Positions 36,124 through 43,697 of a stretch of 64,000 nt of DNA are shown here, piece by piece. Positions within the stretch are counted from its first letter, which is position 1, and the number at the start of each line of letters is the position of its first letter. Position numbers and translations under genes: made by a program. The DNA comes from Blastococcus aggregatus (lineage in GTDB: Bacteria; Actinomycetota; Actinomycetes; Mycobacteriales; Geodermatophilaceae), in contig NZ_OBQI01000002.1 of NCBI RefSeq assembly GCF_900221005.1, forward strand, positions 62,001 to 126,000. The letters are read 5' to 3'. Under the pieces are notes generated by a model, which saw only the letters and a list, made by a program, of their open reading frames with translations, ran no database searches and had not been told where the DNA came from.

Positions 36124-36604
36124 GGGTACCTCCTATGGCGGCCGCGGCAGCGGTCGACCCCTTCAGCGCGTCGTACGTGGAACCGCAGGACCGGCACGAG
36201 AACGGGACCTTGCAGACGGAGCCGCCGAAAGCTCCCTCGCTGCGCACGTCGGGGGACCCGCAGAATGGGCAGGCCGTCGACGCACCGACACCGGGGTCGG
36301 CGTAGCCGATCTGCAGGAGTACCTGAGTGCCCCGGCCGGAGACGTCGCTGCCGCGCCACGTAGCGATCTCCCAGTCGACCTCCACGTCCACGTCCGGTGC
36401 GACCGACCGCACGGCCTCGTGCACCCGCCGCGCCATCTCCCCGCGCGCCGGACAGGCCAGCCGGGTGGGGCGGAGGACGACGCGCGCCTGTCCCCCGGTG
36501 ACCCGCACGTCCCGGACGACGCCGAGGTCCTGCAGAGTGATCGGGACCTCCGGGTCCTCGACGGTGGCCACGGCCGCGCGGACGCGGTCTTGGAGGTCGC
36601 TCAT
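36116..36604 (-). CDS. paaD: PaaD-like protein of aryl-CoA epoxidase
   Basis: A 162-residue protein. The N-terminal 100 residues are a MIP18/DUF59 domain ('ATVEDPEVPITLQDLGVV', with C51 in 'RLACPARGEM'), which in PaaD takes part in iron-sulphur or metal-centre assembly. The C-terminus is a zinc ribbon with C112, C115, C137 and C140 ('CPFCGS' and 'CRSCGS'). It overlaps PaaC by 4 bases. As in other paa operons it probably matures the oxygenase rather than being part of the catalytic core. Confidence 0.87.
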   Translation of the reverse strand: MSDLQDRVRAAVATVEDPEVPITLQDLGVVRDVRVTGGQARVVLRPTRLACPARGEMARRVHEAVRSVAPDVDVEVDWEIATWRGSDVSGRGTQVLLQIGYADPGVGASTACPFCGSPDVRSEGAFGGSVCKVPFSCRSCGSTYDALKGSTAAAAAIGGTRG

Positions 36605-37320
36605 CGGTAGAGTCCCCTTACTCCGTCGCCGGCGCCGACGCGCAACGACTGGATCTCGCCGAGGATGTCGGCCAGGTCCGAGCCCGCGAGTTCCCCGCGC
36701 GGCGCCGGGATCCGACCGAGGGCGTCGACGGAGACGCCGACCGCGGTCAGCGGTCCCGACACCGAGTCAACCCAAGCAGCGTGCGCGGCCTCGCCGTTGG
36801 CCTGGTCGAAGGCCGGCGACCCGAACACGTCGGTCGCCAGCGGGAGCACCTTGGCGGCGCGGGCACGCAACTCGTCCCCCGTCCGCTGGTCCTGGCCCAG
36901 CATGCTGACCCAGCGCTCCCAGTGAGTGACGTGCAGGCGCTGCTCGGCCGCGATGACCTGGCCGGCGCTCTGCAGCTCCGGACGGCGGGCGTGCGAGAGG
37001 AGCACGGAGCCGACCTCACCGACGGAGGCGAGCAGATAACCCCGGAGCACCGTCGCCGGCCAGTCGTCCAGCCGGTGCACGACCAGCGCAGTGGGCTGCC
37101 ATGCCTGCACGGGGCGCTCGAAGATGAAGGCGTCCCGGCCCTCGTCGTCCAGGCCCGCGAACTCCATCAACGTGGCGGCGTGCGCCAGCTCCTCCTGGGA
37201 GATCGACCCGACCGCCAGGGACTCCTCGAGGTCCACGTAGTCGGTGATCCACCGGCTCAGCAGGTGACCGTGCAGGAAGCGGTCCTCAGCGACCCGGAGC
37301 AGGCCGTCGAGCCGGGTCAC
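36601..37320 (-). CDS. paaC: PaaC-like structural subunit of aryl-CoA epoxidase
   Basis: A 239-residue ferritin-like helical protein ('SISQEELAHAATLMEFAGLD' near the N-terminus, 'IAAEQRLHVTHWERWVSML' in the middle) that matches PaaC, the subunit that stabilises PaaA in the phenylacetyl-CoA 1,2-epoxidase. PaaC keeps some carboxylate residues but does not bind iron in known complexes. It overlaps PaaB and PaaD by 4 bases each. Similarity to the canonical protein looks modest, so the substrate may differ. Confidence 0.87.
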   Translation of the reverse strand: MTRLDGLLRVAEDRFLHGHLLSRWITDYVDLEESLAVGSISQEELAHAATLMEFAGLDDEGRDAFIFERPVQAWQPTALVVHRLDDWPATVLRGYLLASVGEVGSVLLSHARRPELQSAGQVIAAEQRLHVTHWERWVSMLGQDQRTGDELRARAAKVLPLATDVFGSPAFDQANGEAAHAAWVDSVSGPLTAVGVSVDALGRIPAPRGELAGSDLADILGEIQSLRVGAGDGVRGLYR

Positions 37321-37643
37321 GAGGAGGCCTCCGCCGCGGCCAGGGCCGCGGCCTTCATGCGGGCGCGGCGGTGCCGGCCGGGAAAGGCTGGCACCCGGTA
37401 GCTGAGCCGGGACGGGGACCGGAGGGCTTCGGCATCCGACGGCTCACTGAGCACCATGGCCGCGCGTTGTGCGACCCAGAGCAGGGTGCAGTCCTCCCGG
37501 CGGGTGTAGATCTCCTTCGCCGCGTGCCACGCTAGCTCCGGGTCACCGGACCGCACACTGCCCAGCCAGCGGATGGGCTCCTGAGGGTCGTCGCCGAAGC
37601 GGGCGAAGACCTCGTAGACGTCGGCGTCCCCCCCGCGCCTCAT
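37317..37643 (-). CDS. paaB: PaaB-like subunit of aryl-CoA epoxidase
   Basis: A 108-residue protein with the ATG at 37643 overlapping the PaaA stop (ATGA). 'DVYEVFARFG', 'WLGSVRSGDPELAWHAAKEI' and 'YTRREDCTLLWV' are the PaaB core, which bridges PaaAC heterodimers. The C-terminal 25 residues are Arg/Ala-rich and extend beyond the usual length of about 95. No catalytic role is expected. Confidence 0.85.
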   Translation of the reverse strand: MRRGGDADVYEVFARFGDDPQEPIRWLGSVRSGDPELAWHAAKEIYTRREDCTLLWVAQRAAMVLSEPSDAEALRSPSRLSYRVPAFPGRHRRARMKAAALAAAEASS

Positions 37644-38557
37644 ACCGCCGCCTTCAACGCCACATCGCGGTAGGTGGCGTTGCGCTCGAGACTGGCGGCG
37701 ATGTGGCTGCGCCACTGCTCGTAGCGGGGGCCGCCCTCCTTGATGATCCGCTTGGTCTCCACCCAGTCCGGGGACGCGTAGTCCCACTCCTGCCGCTCGT
37801 CGTCGAAGCGCGCGAGCTGGGGGTCGACGTGGATGCCGAGCTCCTTGAACACCGGGATGATCTTGGTCAGCCACTGCTGACGCAGTTCGTCGTTCGAGCG
37901 GACCTTGAGCCCGAACTTGTACATCGGGTTGGACCGGTACGTGTCGCTGTCCGGCGGGCCGAAGTAGGCGAGCAGTCGCGGGAGCCAGGTCTCGAAGGCC
38001 TCCTGCGCCCTCTGACGCTGCTCGGCCGTCCCGTACACCATCGTCTGGTGGGTCATGTCCATGGCGTGGTGGTAGTGGAAGCTCTCCTCCTTCTCGATCT
38101 TGCGGAGAGCGCGCGTGTACGGGAGGTAGGTGCCGTGGTGCAGCGCCTGAAACTGCACGATCGCGGAGCTGTTCATCAGCAGCGCGGCCGGGCCGAGTTC
38201 CTCCCAGGAGTCGAAGCCGTAGTGGAAGATGTTTAGCAGGTTGGTGCGGCCCTCAACGAAGTCGGTCAGGATCTGCTCGCGCGGCAGGCCGAGGTCCTCG
38301 GCGACCCGGGCGGTCACGTGACCGTGGCCGACCTCGTCCTGCACCTTGGCGATCAGCATCTGCTTGCGGGCGTAGTCCGGCGCGCGGTCAATCCACTCCG
38401 TGAACGGGAGCACGCCAACAACCTCGGCCAGTGCCTGGAACGACGCGATTCGTGCGGCCGCCTCGCGGTAGCCCTCGGGCATCTCGCTCCACAGTTCGTA
38501 CTTGCGGGCGAGTCGCTGTTCGCTCTCGTCGACCTCGTCCGGCGCCAGGACAGTCAT
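37640..38557 (-). CDS. paaA: PaaA-like catalytic diiron subunit of aryl-CoA epoxidase
   Basis: A 305-residue ferritin-fold oxygenase that in the known enzyme adds one O atom of O2 across the ring of phenylacetyl-CoA. Helix 1 'AEVVGVLPFTEWI' gives E45, helix 2 'KVQDEVGHGHV' gives E75 and H78, and helix 4 'EKEESFHYHHA' gives E158 and H161, all expected iron ligands. At the likely helix 3 ligand position, N129 occurs ('LLMNSSAIVQ') where I recall an Asp in canonical PaaA. The region 'LHHGTYLPYTRALRK' also differs from the usual substrate loop. It leads the leftward operon, 14 bases from operator D. Paa homology is sure, the substrate is not. Confidence 0.88.
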   Translation of the reverse strand: MTVLAPDEVDESEQRLARKYELWSEMPEGYREAAARIASFQALAEVVGVLPFTEWIDRAPDYARKQMLIAKVQDEVGHGHVTARVAEDLGLPREQILTDFVEGRTNLLNIFHYGFDSWEELGPAALLMNSSAIVQFQALHHGTYLPYTRALRKIEKEESFHYHHAMDMTHQTMVYGTAEQRQRAQEAFETWLPRLLAYFGPPDSDTYRSNPMYKFGLKVRSNDELRQQWLTKIIPVFKELGIHVDPQLARFDDERQEWDYASPDWVETKRIIKEGGPRYEQWRSHIAASLERNATYRDVALKAAV

Positions 38558-38571
38558 CGTGGGACTCCTTG

Positions 38572-38591
38572 AATCGTTCGATCAACCGATT
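38572..38591 (-). promoter_or_regulatory. Predicted TetR operator, site D
   Basis: AATCGTTCGATCAACCGATT is the most symmetric of the sites: AATCG, ten bases, CGATT, with 8 of 10 half-site positions matching. It lies between the predicted promoter and the PaaA start, so a bound repressor would block the operon that ends at 32211. Confidence 0.65.
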
Positions 38592-38594
38592 GAG

Positions 38595-38622
38595 ATACTA
38601 TAGGTGTACCCGCCATCCGCAA
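38595..38622 (-). promoter_or_regulatory. Possible sigma-70-type promoter for the epoxidase operon
   Basis: On the minus strand TTGCGG (38622-38617), a 16-base spacer and TAGTAT (38600-38595) form a plausible -35/-10 pair. Operator D follows immediately, overlapping the expected transcription start. Not tested beyond inspection. Confidence 0.4.
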
Positions 38623-38653
38623 TCCACACAAGGGGCCGGACGGGCCGTGCCGA

Positions 38654-39451
38654 TCAGCCGGGCGAGCCGGCGCGCGTCATCTCCGTGTCATCGACACCGA
38701 GGTAGGCCGTACGCACCGCCGGGTTCTCGGCCACCGCGTCGGGAGCACCGTCGGCGATCTTGACCCCGTGGTCCAGGACGACGATTCGCTCGGCGAGGTC
38801 CATGACCATCTGCATGTCGTGCTCGACCCAGAGCATCGGCAGACCGCGGTCATGGCGGATCCGCAGCATGAAACGGGCGAAGTCCTCCTTCTCCTGCCGG
38901 GTGAGCCCCGACGAGGGCTCGTCCAGCAGCAGGACCCGCGGCTCCATACAGAGCGCCCGCGCCACCCCGACCAGCTTCTGGACGCCGAACGGCAGGCTGC
39001 TGACCGGCCGGTTGCGTACCTGCTCCAGCTCGAAGAAGTCGATGACTTCCTCCACCACGGCCCGCTGGGCGACCTCGCGCCGCAGGTAGGGACCCACGCG
39101 CACCGCCATCGACAGCAGGCTGCCCTTGAGCTGGCGGTGCCGCCCGACCATGAGGTTGTCCACGACCGTCAGGCCGGCGAAGAGCTCCGCGTGCTGGAAG
39201 GCGCGGCCGACGCCACCGGTGGCGATCTTGTGCACCGGCACGCCGTTCAGGCTGCGCCCCTCCAGCCGCACCTCACCGCTGGACGGACGGTAGATGCCCG
39301 AGATGCTGTTGAGCAGCGCGGTCTTGCCTGCGCCGTTCGGCCCGATCAGCGCCACGAGTTCCTGCCCCGACAGGTCGAAGGACACGTCGTCGACGGCGGT
39401 GATGCCACCGAAGGTGATACGGACCTTGTCAACTTCCAGGGTCGGGATCAT
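38654..39451 (-). CDS. Liv-type ABC transporter ATP-binding protein (LivG-like)
   Basis: A 265-residue ATPase starting at the ATG at 39451, which overlaps the stop of the next gene upstream (ATGA). 'GPNGAGKT' is Walker A, 'LPFGVQKLVGVARALC' the signature region and 'LLLDEPSSGLTRQEK' Walker B; 'VEHDM' is the H-loop. The C-terminal 'AVRTAYLG' is typical of LivG. With LivF, LivM, LivH and the binding protein it should drive import of a carboxylated substrate. It is the last gene of the leftward transporter operon. Confidence 0.9.
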   Translation of the reverse strand: MIPTLEVDKVRITFGGITAVDDVSFDLSGQELVALIGPNGAGKTALLNSISGIYRPSSGEVRLEGRSLNGVPVHKIATGGVGRAFQHAELFAGLTVVDNLMVGRHRQLKGSLLSMAVRVGPYLRREVAQRAVVEEVIDFFELEQVRNRPVSSLPFGVQKLVGVARALCMEPRVLLLDEPSSGLTRQEKEDFARFMLRIRHDRGLPMLWVEHDMQMVMDLAERIVVLDHGVKIADGAPDAVAENPAVRTAYLGVDDTEMTRAGSPG

Positions 39452-40224
39452 CCCGCCCACCTCCGCTTCCGTCGGTACTGCTTGACGTCCCGGTAGGAGC
39501 GTCGCTGGTCGTCGCCGTTCCCGGTCCCCAGGTAGAACTCCATGATGTCGCCATGGGACAGCAGCGCCTCCGGGGTGCCGTCGTGCACGAGGCGCCCGTC
39601 CTCCATGACGTAGCCGTAGTCGGCGACCGCGAGCGCCGCGGCGGCGTTCTGCTCCACCAGCAGCACGGTGAGGCCACGCTCCCGCTGCACCCGCTGCAGC
39701 TCGCCGAGCAGGTCGCTGGTCACCCGGGGGGCGAGCCCGAGCGACAGTTCGTCGACGAGCAGCACTTCCGGTTCGGTGACCAGGGCCATCGCCAGGGCCA
39801 GCAGCTGTTTCTCCCCGCCGGACAGGTAGCCCGCCGTACGGCCGGCGAGCTCCCCGAGCCGGGGGAACTCCTCGTAGACAGCCCGGGCCTTGCCTGCCGA
39901 TCCGGCGGTGAGCTTGATGTTGTCGGTGACGGTCAGTGTGTCGAACACCTTGTCGCGTTCCGGGACCAGCGCGATACCCAGCCGCGACACCCGGTGCGGG
40001 GCGAGCCGGTTGAGTCGCCTGCCCTTGTAGACGATCTCCCCGCCCACGACGTCGGCGTTCTCCATGCCGATGAAGCCGGAGATGGCAGTCAGGGTCGTGG
40101 TCTTCCCGGCGCCGTTGGTGCCGAGGAGCGTGGTGATCTTGCCCTGCTCCGCGTGCATGGAGACCCCGCGCACCGCGGTGGCCGTCTTGTTGTACGCGAC
40201 CTCGACCTGATGCAGCTCGAGCAT
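39448..40224 (-). CDS. Liv-type ABC transporter ATP-binding protein (LivF-like)
   Basis: A 258-residue ATPase. 'GTNGAGKTTTL' is Walker A, 'LSGGEKQLLALAMAL' the signature, 'LLVDELSLGLAP' Walker B and 'VEQN' replaces the H-loop pattern as in LivF. The C-terminus 'DQRRSYRDVKQYRRKRR' is longer and more basic than usual. It pairs with LivG in the ATPase dimer. The gene follows LivM by 9 bases. Confidence 0.9.
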   Translation of the reverse strand: MLELHQVEVAYNKTATAVRGVSMHAEQGKITTLLGTNGAGKTTTLTAISGFIGMENADVVGGEIVYKGRRLNRLAPHRVSRLGIALVPERDKVFDTLTVTDNIKLTAGSAGKARAVYEEFPRLGELAGRTAGYLSGGEKQLLALAMALVTEPEVLLVDELSLGLAPRVTSDLLGELQRVQRERGLTVLLVEQNAAAALAVADYGYVMEDGRLVHDGTPEALLSHGDIMEFYLGTGNGDDQRRSYRDVKQYRRKRRWAG

Positions 40225-40233
40225 GTCGGCCCC

Positions 40234-41403
40234 CTACCGCTTCGCCTGCGTGGACATGGCGGTGTACTTGAACGGCCAGCGCGTGACGTAGGTCTTCAGC
40301 CGCTGCCAGACCCCCGCGAGCCCGTCGGGCTCGAAGAGCAGGAAGCCGATCATCGTGAGCGCGAAGACGGCTAGCTCGATGGCCCGGAGGTGCTGGGAGA
40401 GCACCCCTTCCAGGCCGAGGACCGCGATGAGCTGGCCGACCAGCAGCGGCGTGGCGATGACGAAGACCGCGCCGAGGACCGCGCCCAGGATCGAGCCGAG
40501 ACCGCCGACGATGATCATGGCGAGGTACTCGACGCTGAGCAGCAGGTCGAAGTCCTCGATGCCAACGCCGCGGTAGTAGTACGCCGAGAGGGCCCCAGCC
40601 AGGCCACCCAGCGCACCGCTGAGCGCGAAGGCCGTGATCTTGACCCGGGCGACGTTGACGCCCAGCGCCTCGGCGGCCAGTTCCCGCTGGCGCACGGCCA
40701 GCAAGCTTCGGCCCAGCGCCGAGCGCTTGAGATTGGTGACCGCCAGGATGACGACGCCGGTCAGGACGACGAGGAAGTAGTACCAGTCCATGGTGCTGGT
40801 GAGCGTGAACAGCCCGAGGTCCGGGATCGGCAGGCTCAACGAGCCCGACGTACCGAAGCTGGTCTGCAGATAACCCTGGTACTTCAGGCCGATGGCGATG
40901 ATGACGTACTGCACCGCCAGCGTGGTGATGCCGAGGTAGAAGCCGCGGATCCGCAGCGCTGGGAGCCCGGCGATCGCGCCGACGGTGGCCCCCGCCAGCA
41001 TGGCGGCCGGCCCGGCGATCCACAGCGGCAGCCCCAGGTGCAGGTACAGCCCCGCGGCGAAGAACCCCCCGACCGCGAGGAACGCCGCGTGCCCGAGGGA
41101 CAGCTGCCCGGCCATCCCGGTGACGATCTGCAGTCCCAGCGCGCCGATTGCGGCGATCACCGCCAGGTTGATGACACCGAGCCAGTACGCGTCGGCCAGG
41201 AAGGGATAGGCCGCTACGAGGAGCACGGTGACCGCGATGACGGCGAGCCGGGGACCGCTGTAGGGGAAGAGTGCCAGCTCGCGCCGGTAGTCGGTGCGCA
41301 GGTACGGCGAACGCCGCCAGCGGCGGCTCCGGCCACGGAGCACTGGTGGCGACTGCACCGGAACTCCTGTCGTCGGTGCGCCCCGCACCGTTGTGTCAGA
41401 CAC
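40234..41403 (-). CDS. Liv-type ABC transporter permease (LivM-like)
   Basis: A 389-residue membrane protein. I prefer the GTG at 41403, which overlaps the LivH stop by 8 bases; an ATG at 41430 is an alternative. After about 60 cytoplasmic residues, roughly nine to ten hydrophobic segments follow ('LAVIAVTVLLVAAYPFLADA', 'INLAVIAAIGALGLQIVTGM'); 'LSLGHAAFLAVGGF' is the LivM signature and 'FSVEYLAMIIVGG'-like 'LSVEYLAMIIVGGLGSILGA' the EAA-type coupling loop. It forms the channel with LivH. Confidence 0.88.
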   Translation of the reverse strand: MSDTTVRGAPTTGVPVQSPPVLRGRSRRWRRSPYLRTDYRRELALFPYSGPRLAVIAVTVLLVAAYPFLADAYWLGVINLAVIAAIGALGLQIVTGMAGQLSLGHAAFLAVGGFFAAGLYLHLGLPLWIAGPAAMLAGATVGAIAGLPALRIRGFYLGITTLAVQYVIIAIGLKYQGYLQTSFGTSGSLSLPIPDLGLFTLTSTMDWYYFLVVLTGVVILAVTNLKRSALGRSLLAVRQRELAAEALGVNVARVKITAFALSGALGGLAGALSAYYYRGVGIEDFDLLLSVEYLAMIIVGGLGSILGAVLGAVFVIATPLLVGQLIAVLGLEGVLSQHLRAIELAVFALTMIGFLLFEPDGLAGVWQRLKTYVTRWPFKYTAMSTQAKR

Positions 41404-42271
41404 GATCGAGCTCCTCTCGGGTACCCGCAAGGCCCCATGGCTTGACCAGCAGGACGACGAGCAGGACGACGTAGGGAACCGCCTCGCCGAGTTGCTGGTC
41501 GATGAAGCGGACGGTCACGACCTCCGCGGCCGCGACCAGCAGGGCCGCCGGTACGAGGCCGGACAGGCTGTCCAGTCCCCCGACCAGCGCGACGGTGAAG
41601 CCCTTGAGGGTGGTGCCCACCAGCAGCAGGCTGACCGACCCCTGGGTGCTGGTCAGGAACACTGCGACCACGCCCAGCGCGGCCGCGATAGCCCAGGCCA
41701 TTGCCCCGATCTTCTCGATGTTGATCCCCCGACGGGCGGCCAGAGCCGGGTTCTCCGCGACGGCGCGCATCTGCCGGCCGGAGCGGGAGTACCGGTAGAA
41801 CAGCGCCAGGCCGGCCACCACGACGGCGGCCACGACAATGGGGGCGACGTCCAGCAGTCGCACGTTGGTGCCGAACAGCTCCCAGGCCACCTGCCTGCCT
41901 GGCATCGGGATGAAGCCCGACTCGCCGCGCCAGCCGGCCTCCGAGATGGCCTGGAGGAGGAACAGCGCGGCCAGGGTCATCAGCACCTGGGAGATGTGAG
42001 ACTGCCCGGCCATGGGGCGGAGGAGGAGCGCGTAGAGGGCGAGCCCCGCCAGCGCACCCAGCGCCAAGAGGACCAGGGCGGTGAGCCAGAAGCGGGTCGG
42101 CGTGGCATCCCGCGGGATGAACGTCAGCGCCATGAGCCCGGCCAGGAGCACCACACCCGGCTGCGCCAGGTTCAGCACCCGCGAGGTGCGGTAGACGATG
42201 ACGAAGCCGAGCGCCAGGACACCGTACACGCTGGCGAGCTTCAGGGCATCGAGGATGATCGAGAAGTCCAC
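41396..42271 (-). CDS. Liv-type ABC transporter permease (LivH-like)
   Basis: A 291-residue membrane protein with about eight hydrophobic segments. 'LALGFVIVYRTSRVLNLAQP' near the start is the LivH pattern and 'MRAVAENPALAARRGINIEK' the cytoplasmic coupling loop that meets the ATPases. It is separated from the binding-protein gene upstream by a strong hairpin at 42288-42318, so it is probably made at a lower level than that protein. Confidence 0.9.
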   Translation of the reverse strand: MDFSIILDALKLASVYGVLALGFVIVYRTSRVLNLAQPGVVLLAGLMALTFIPRDATPTRFWLTALVLLALGALAGLALYALLLRPMAGQSHISQVLMTLAALFLLQAISEAGWRGESGFIPMPGRQVAWELFGTNVRLLDVAPIVVAAVVVAGLALFYRYSRSGRQMRAVAENPALAARRGINIEKIGAMAWAIAAALGVVAVFLTSTQGSVSLLLVGTTLKGFTVALVGGLDSLSGLVPAALLVAAAEVVTVRFIDQQLGEAVPYVVLLVVLLVKPWGLAGTREELDRV

Positions 42272-42287
42272 GAAAGTGTTCCTTTCC

Positions 42288-42318
42288 GTGACCCGGGTGG
42301 CCGAGCCACCCGGGTCAC
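42288..42318 (-). terminator. Strong intra-operon hairpin (attenuator)
   Basis: A perfect 13-bp stem (GTGACCCGGGTGG paired with CCACCCGGGTCAC) with a 5-base loop lies between the binding-protein gene and LivH on the minus strand. No T-tract follows. Such hairpins in ABC operons reduce read-through or protect the upstream mRNA so that the binding protein outnumbers the permease. Confidence 0.7.
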
Positions 42319-42331
42319 GAGACAGGTGCTG

Positions 42332-43615
42332 CTACGGGGCCAGCGGGGCGACGAGGTCGGTCGCCGGGTCGAATTCGGTCCATTCGTCCACGGCCCGGAC
42401 CAGCGCCCCGTCGCCGTCGTCCCACCGGTACGCCGTCCAGTAGCGAGTCCCCATGTGGTCGGTCGGCGAGTAGGTCAGCGGACCGCCGGTCAGGCCCTGG
42501 GTGTCGAGGTCGGTCTCCTCCAGGGCGTCCCGGAGGCCGGCGCGGTCGCAGTCGGCACCGCACCGTTCGAGGGCGTCGGCGATGACCATGCCCATGAGCC
42601 AGCCGTTGACCGTGGCCGAGCTCGGATCGATCTCGGTGCCGTACTCTTCGGCAGCATCGAGAATGCGCTGGATCTCCTCCACGTCGGTCTCCGAGATCGA
42701 CGTGATGTTCGAGAGGGCGTAGAGGTCCTCACCGCCGGCCTGGTCCGCGACCTGCTGGATGTCGGTCTCCGGCGTCGCGGTCATCGAAAAGACGATCGGA
42801 CCCTCATACCCCAGGTTGCGGGCCGCGACGGCCACTCCGATCGCATGCGAGGCGATCGAGATGTCGAAGAACGCCGCCGGGTTTGCGTCGACGATCGGCC
42901 GGACGAAGGACGTGAAGTCGGTCGTCTGCAGGGGGGCGTTGACAATCGGGCCTTGTGAGAACTCCGGCGTCACCTTGACCTGCTCGTCCAGCCAGCGGTT
43001 GCAGACGGCCTGCGCAGCCGGGGCTTGGTGGATGTAGCAGGCGATCTCCCCGCCGTCGACGCCGATCTCCTCCATGAGCTTCGGCCAGATCTCCAGACGC
43101 GCGTCGGACATTGCCTCGAAGACGTTCCCGACCGTGAACAGCAGCGGATCGGGCTCGGGCGGGAACATGTCGGGCCGGGCGCTGTGCCCGGCGAGGAACG
43201 GCGTTTCGTTAGCCCGGGCAACGTCGAAGACGGGCGGCATCCGGCCCTCGATGGAGCCCCCTGCGAGCATGAGCACGTTCTCGCCCTGAATGAGGTCGGT
43301 GGCCGAGGTCACCGCGAGCTCCGCATCGATCTTCATGTCACGCATTACGAGCTCGACCGGCCGGCCGTCGATACCGCCGGCGGCGTTCAGCGTCTCGAAG
43401 AAGAGCTGGGCGCCCTCGAACTCTGGGTAGTACGTGCCACGCGTGACCGAGGTGGCGTCGGTCAGCCAGCCGATCTTGAGTGGCTCCCCCGACGCAGCCT
43501 CTCCGGTCGATCCGCCGGGCGCGGTGGCCGCATCGTCACCGCCGCCTCCACACGCGCTGAGCACCATAACTCCGGCCGCCGCAACCGCCGTGAGTCTCCC
43601 TGATCTGCGCAACAT
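42332..43615 (-). CDS. ABC transporter substrate-binding lipoprotein (LivK/type I fold)
   Basis: A 427-residue secreted protein. The N-terminus 'RRSGRLTAVAAAGVMVLSAC' is a signal peptide with a lipobox ending at the Cys, followed by a Gly/Ala/Ser linker. 'LKIGWLTDATSVTRGTYYPE' begins the type I periplasmic fold and 'GYEGPIVFSMTATPETDI' lies in the second lobe. The tethered protein captures substrate outside the membrane for the Liv permease. Family members in aromatic pathways bind benzoates, phenylacetates or cyclic acids rather than leucine. Confidence 0.9.
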   Translation of the reverse strand: MLRRSGRLTAVAAAGVMVLSACGGGGDDAATAPGGSTGEAASGEPLKIGWLTDATSVTRGTYYPEFEGAQLFFETLNAAGGIDGRPVELVMRDMKIDAELAVTSATDLIQGENVLMLAGGSIEGRMPPVFDVARANETPFLAGHSARPDMFPPEPDPLLFTVGNVFEAMSDARLEIWPKLMEEIGVDGGEIACYIHQAPAAQAVCNRWLDEQVKVTPEFSQGPIVNAPLQTTDFTSFVRPIVDANPAAFFDISIASHAIGVAVAARNLGYEGPIVFSMTATPETDIQQVADQAGGEDLYALSNITSISETDVEEIQRILDAAEEYGTEIDPSSATVNGWLMGMVIADALERCGADCDRAGLRDALEETDLDTQGLTGGPLTYSPTDHMGTRYWTAYRWDDGDGALVRAVDEWTEFDPATDLVAPLAP

Positions 43616-43697
43616 GATTCTCCTCCTGTGGGTGGAACCTGGGGAACAACCGCAGACCGGGGGCGGGCTACGGGCAACAGCCGGGCCAGGAACGGCC

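Noticed and set aside
38654..41023. A 789-codon minus-strand frame
   Set aside because: Only its last 265 codons encode the LivG-like ATPase; the rest is antisense or out-of-frame text over LivF and LivM with an Arg/Gly/Pro-rich composition.
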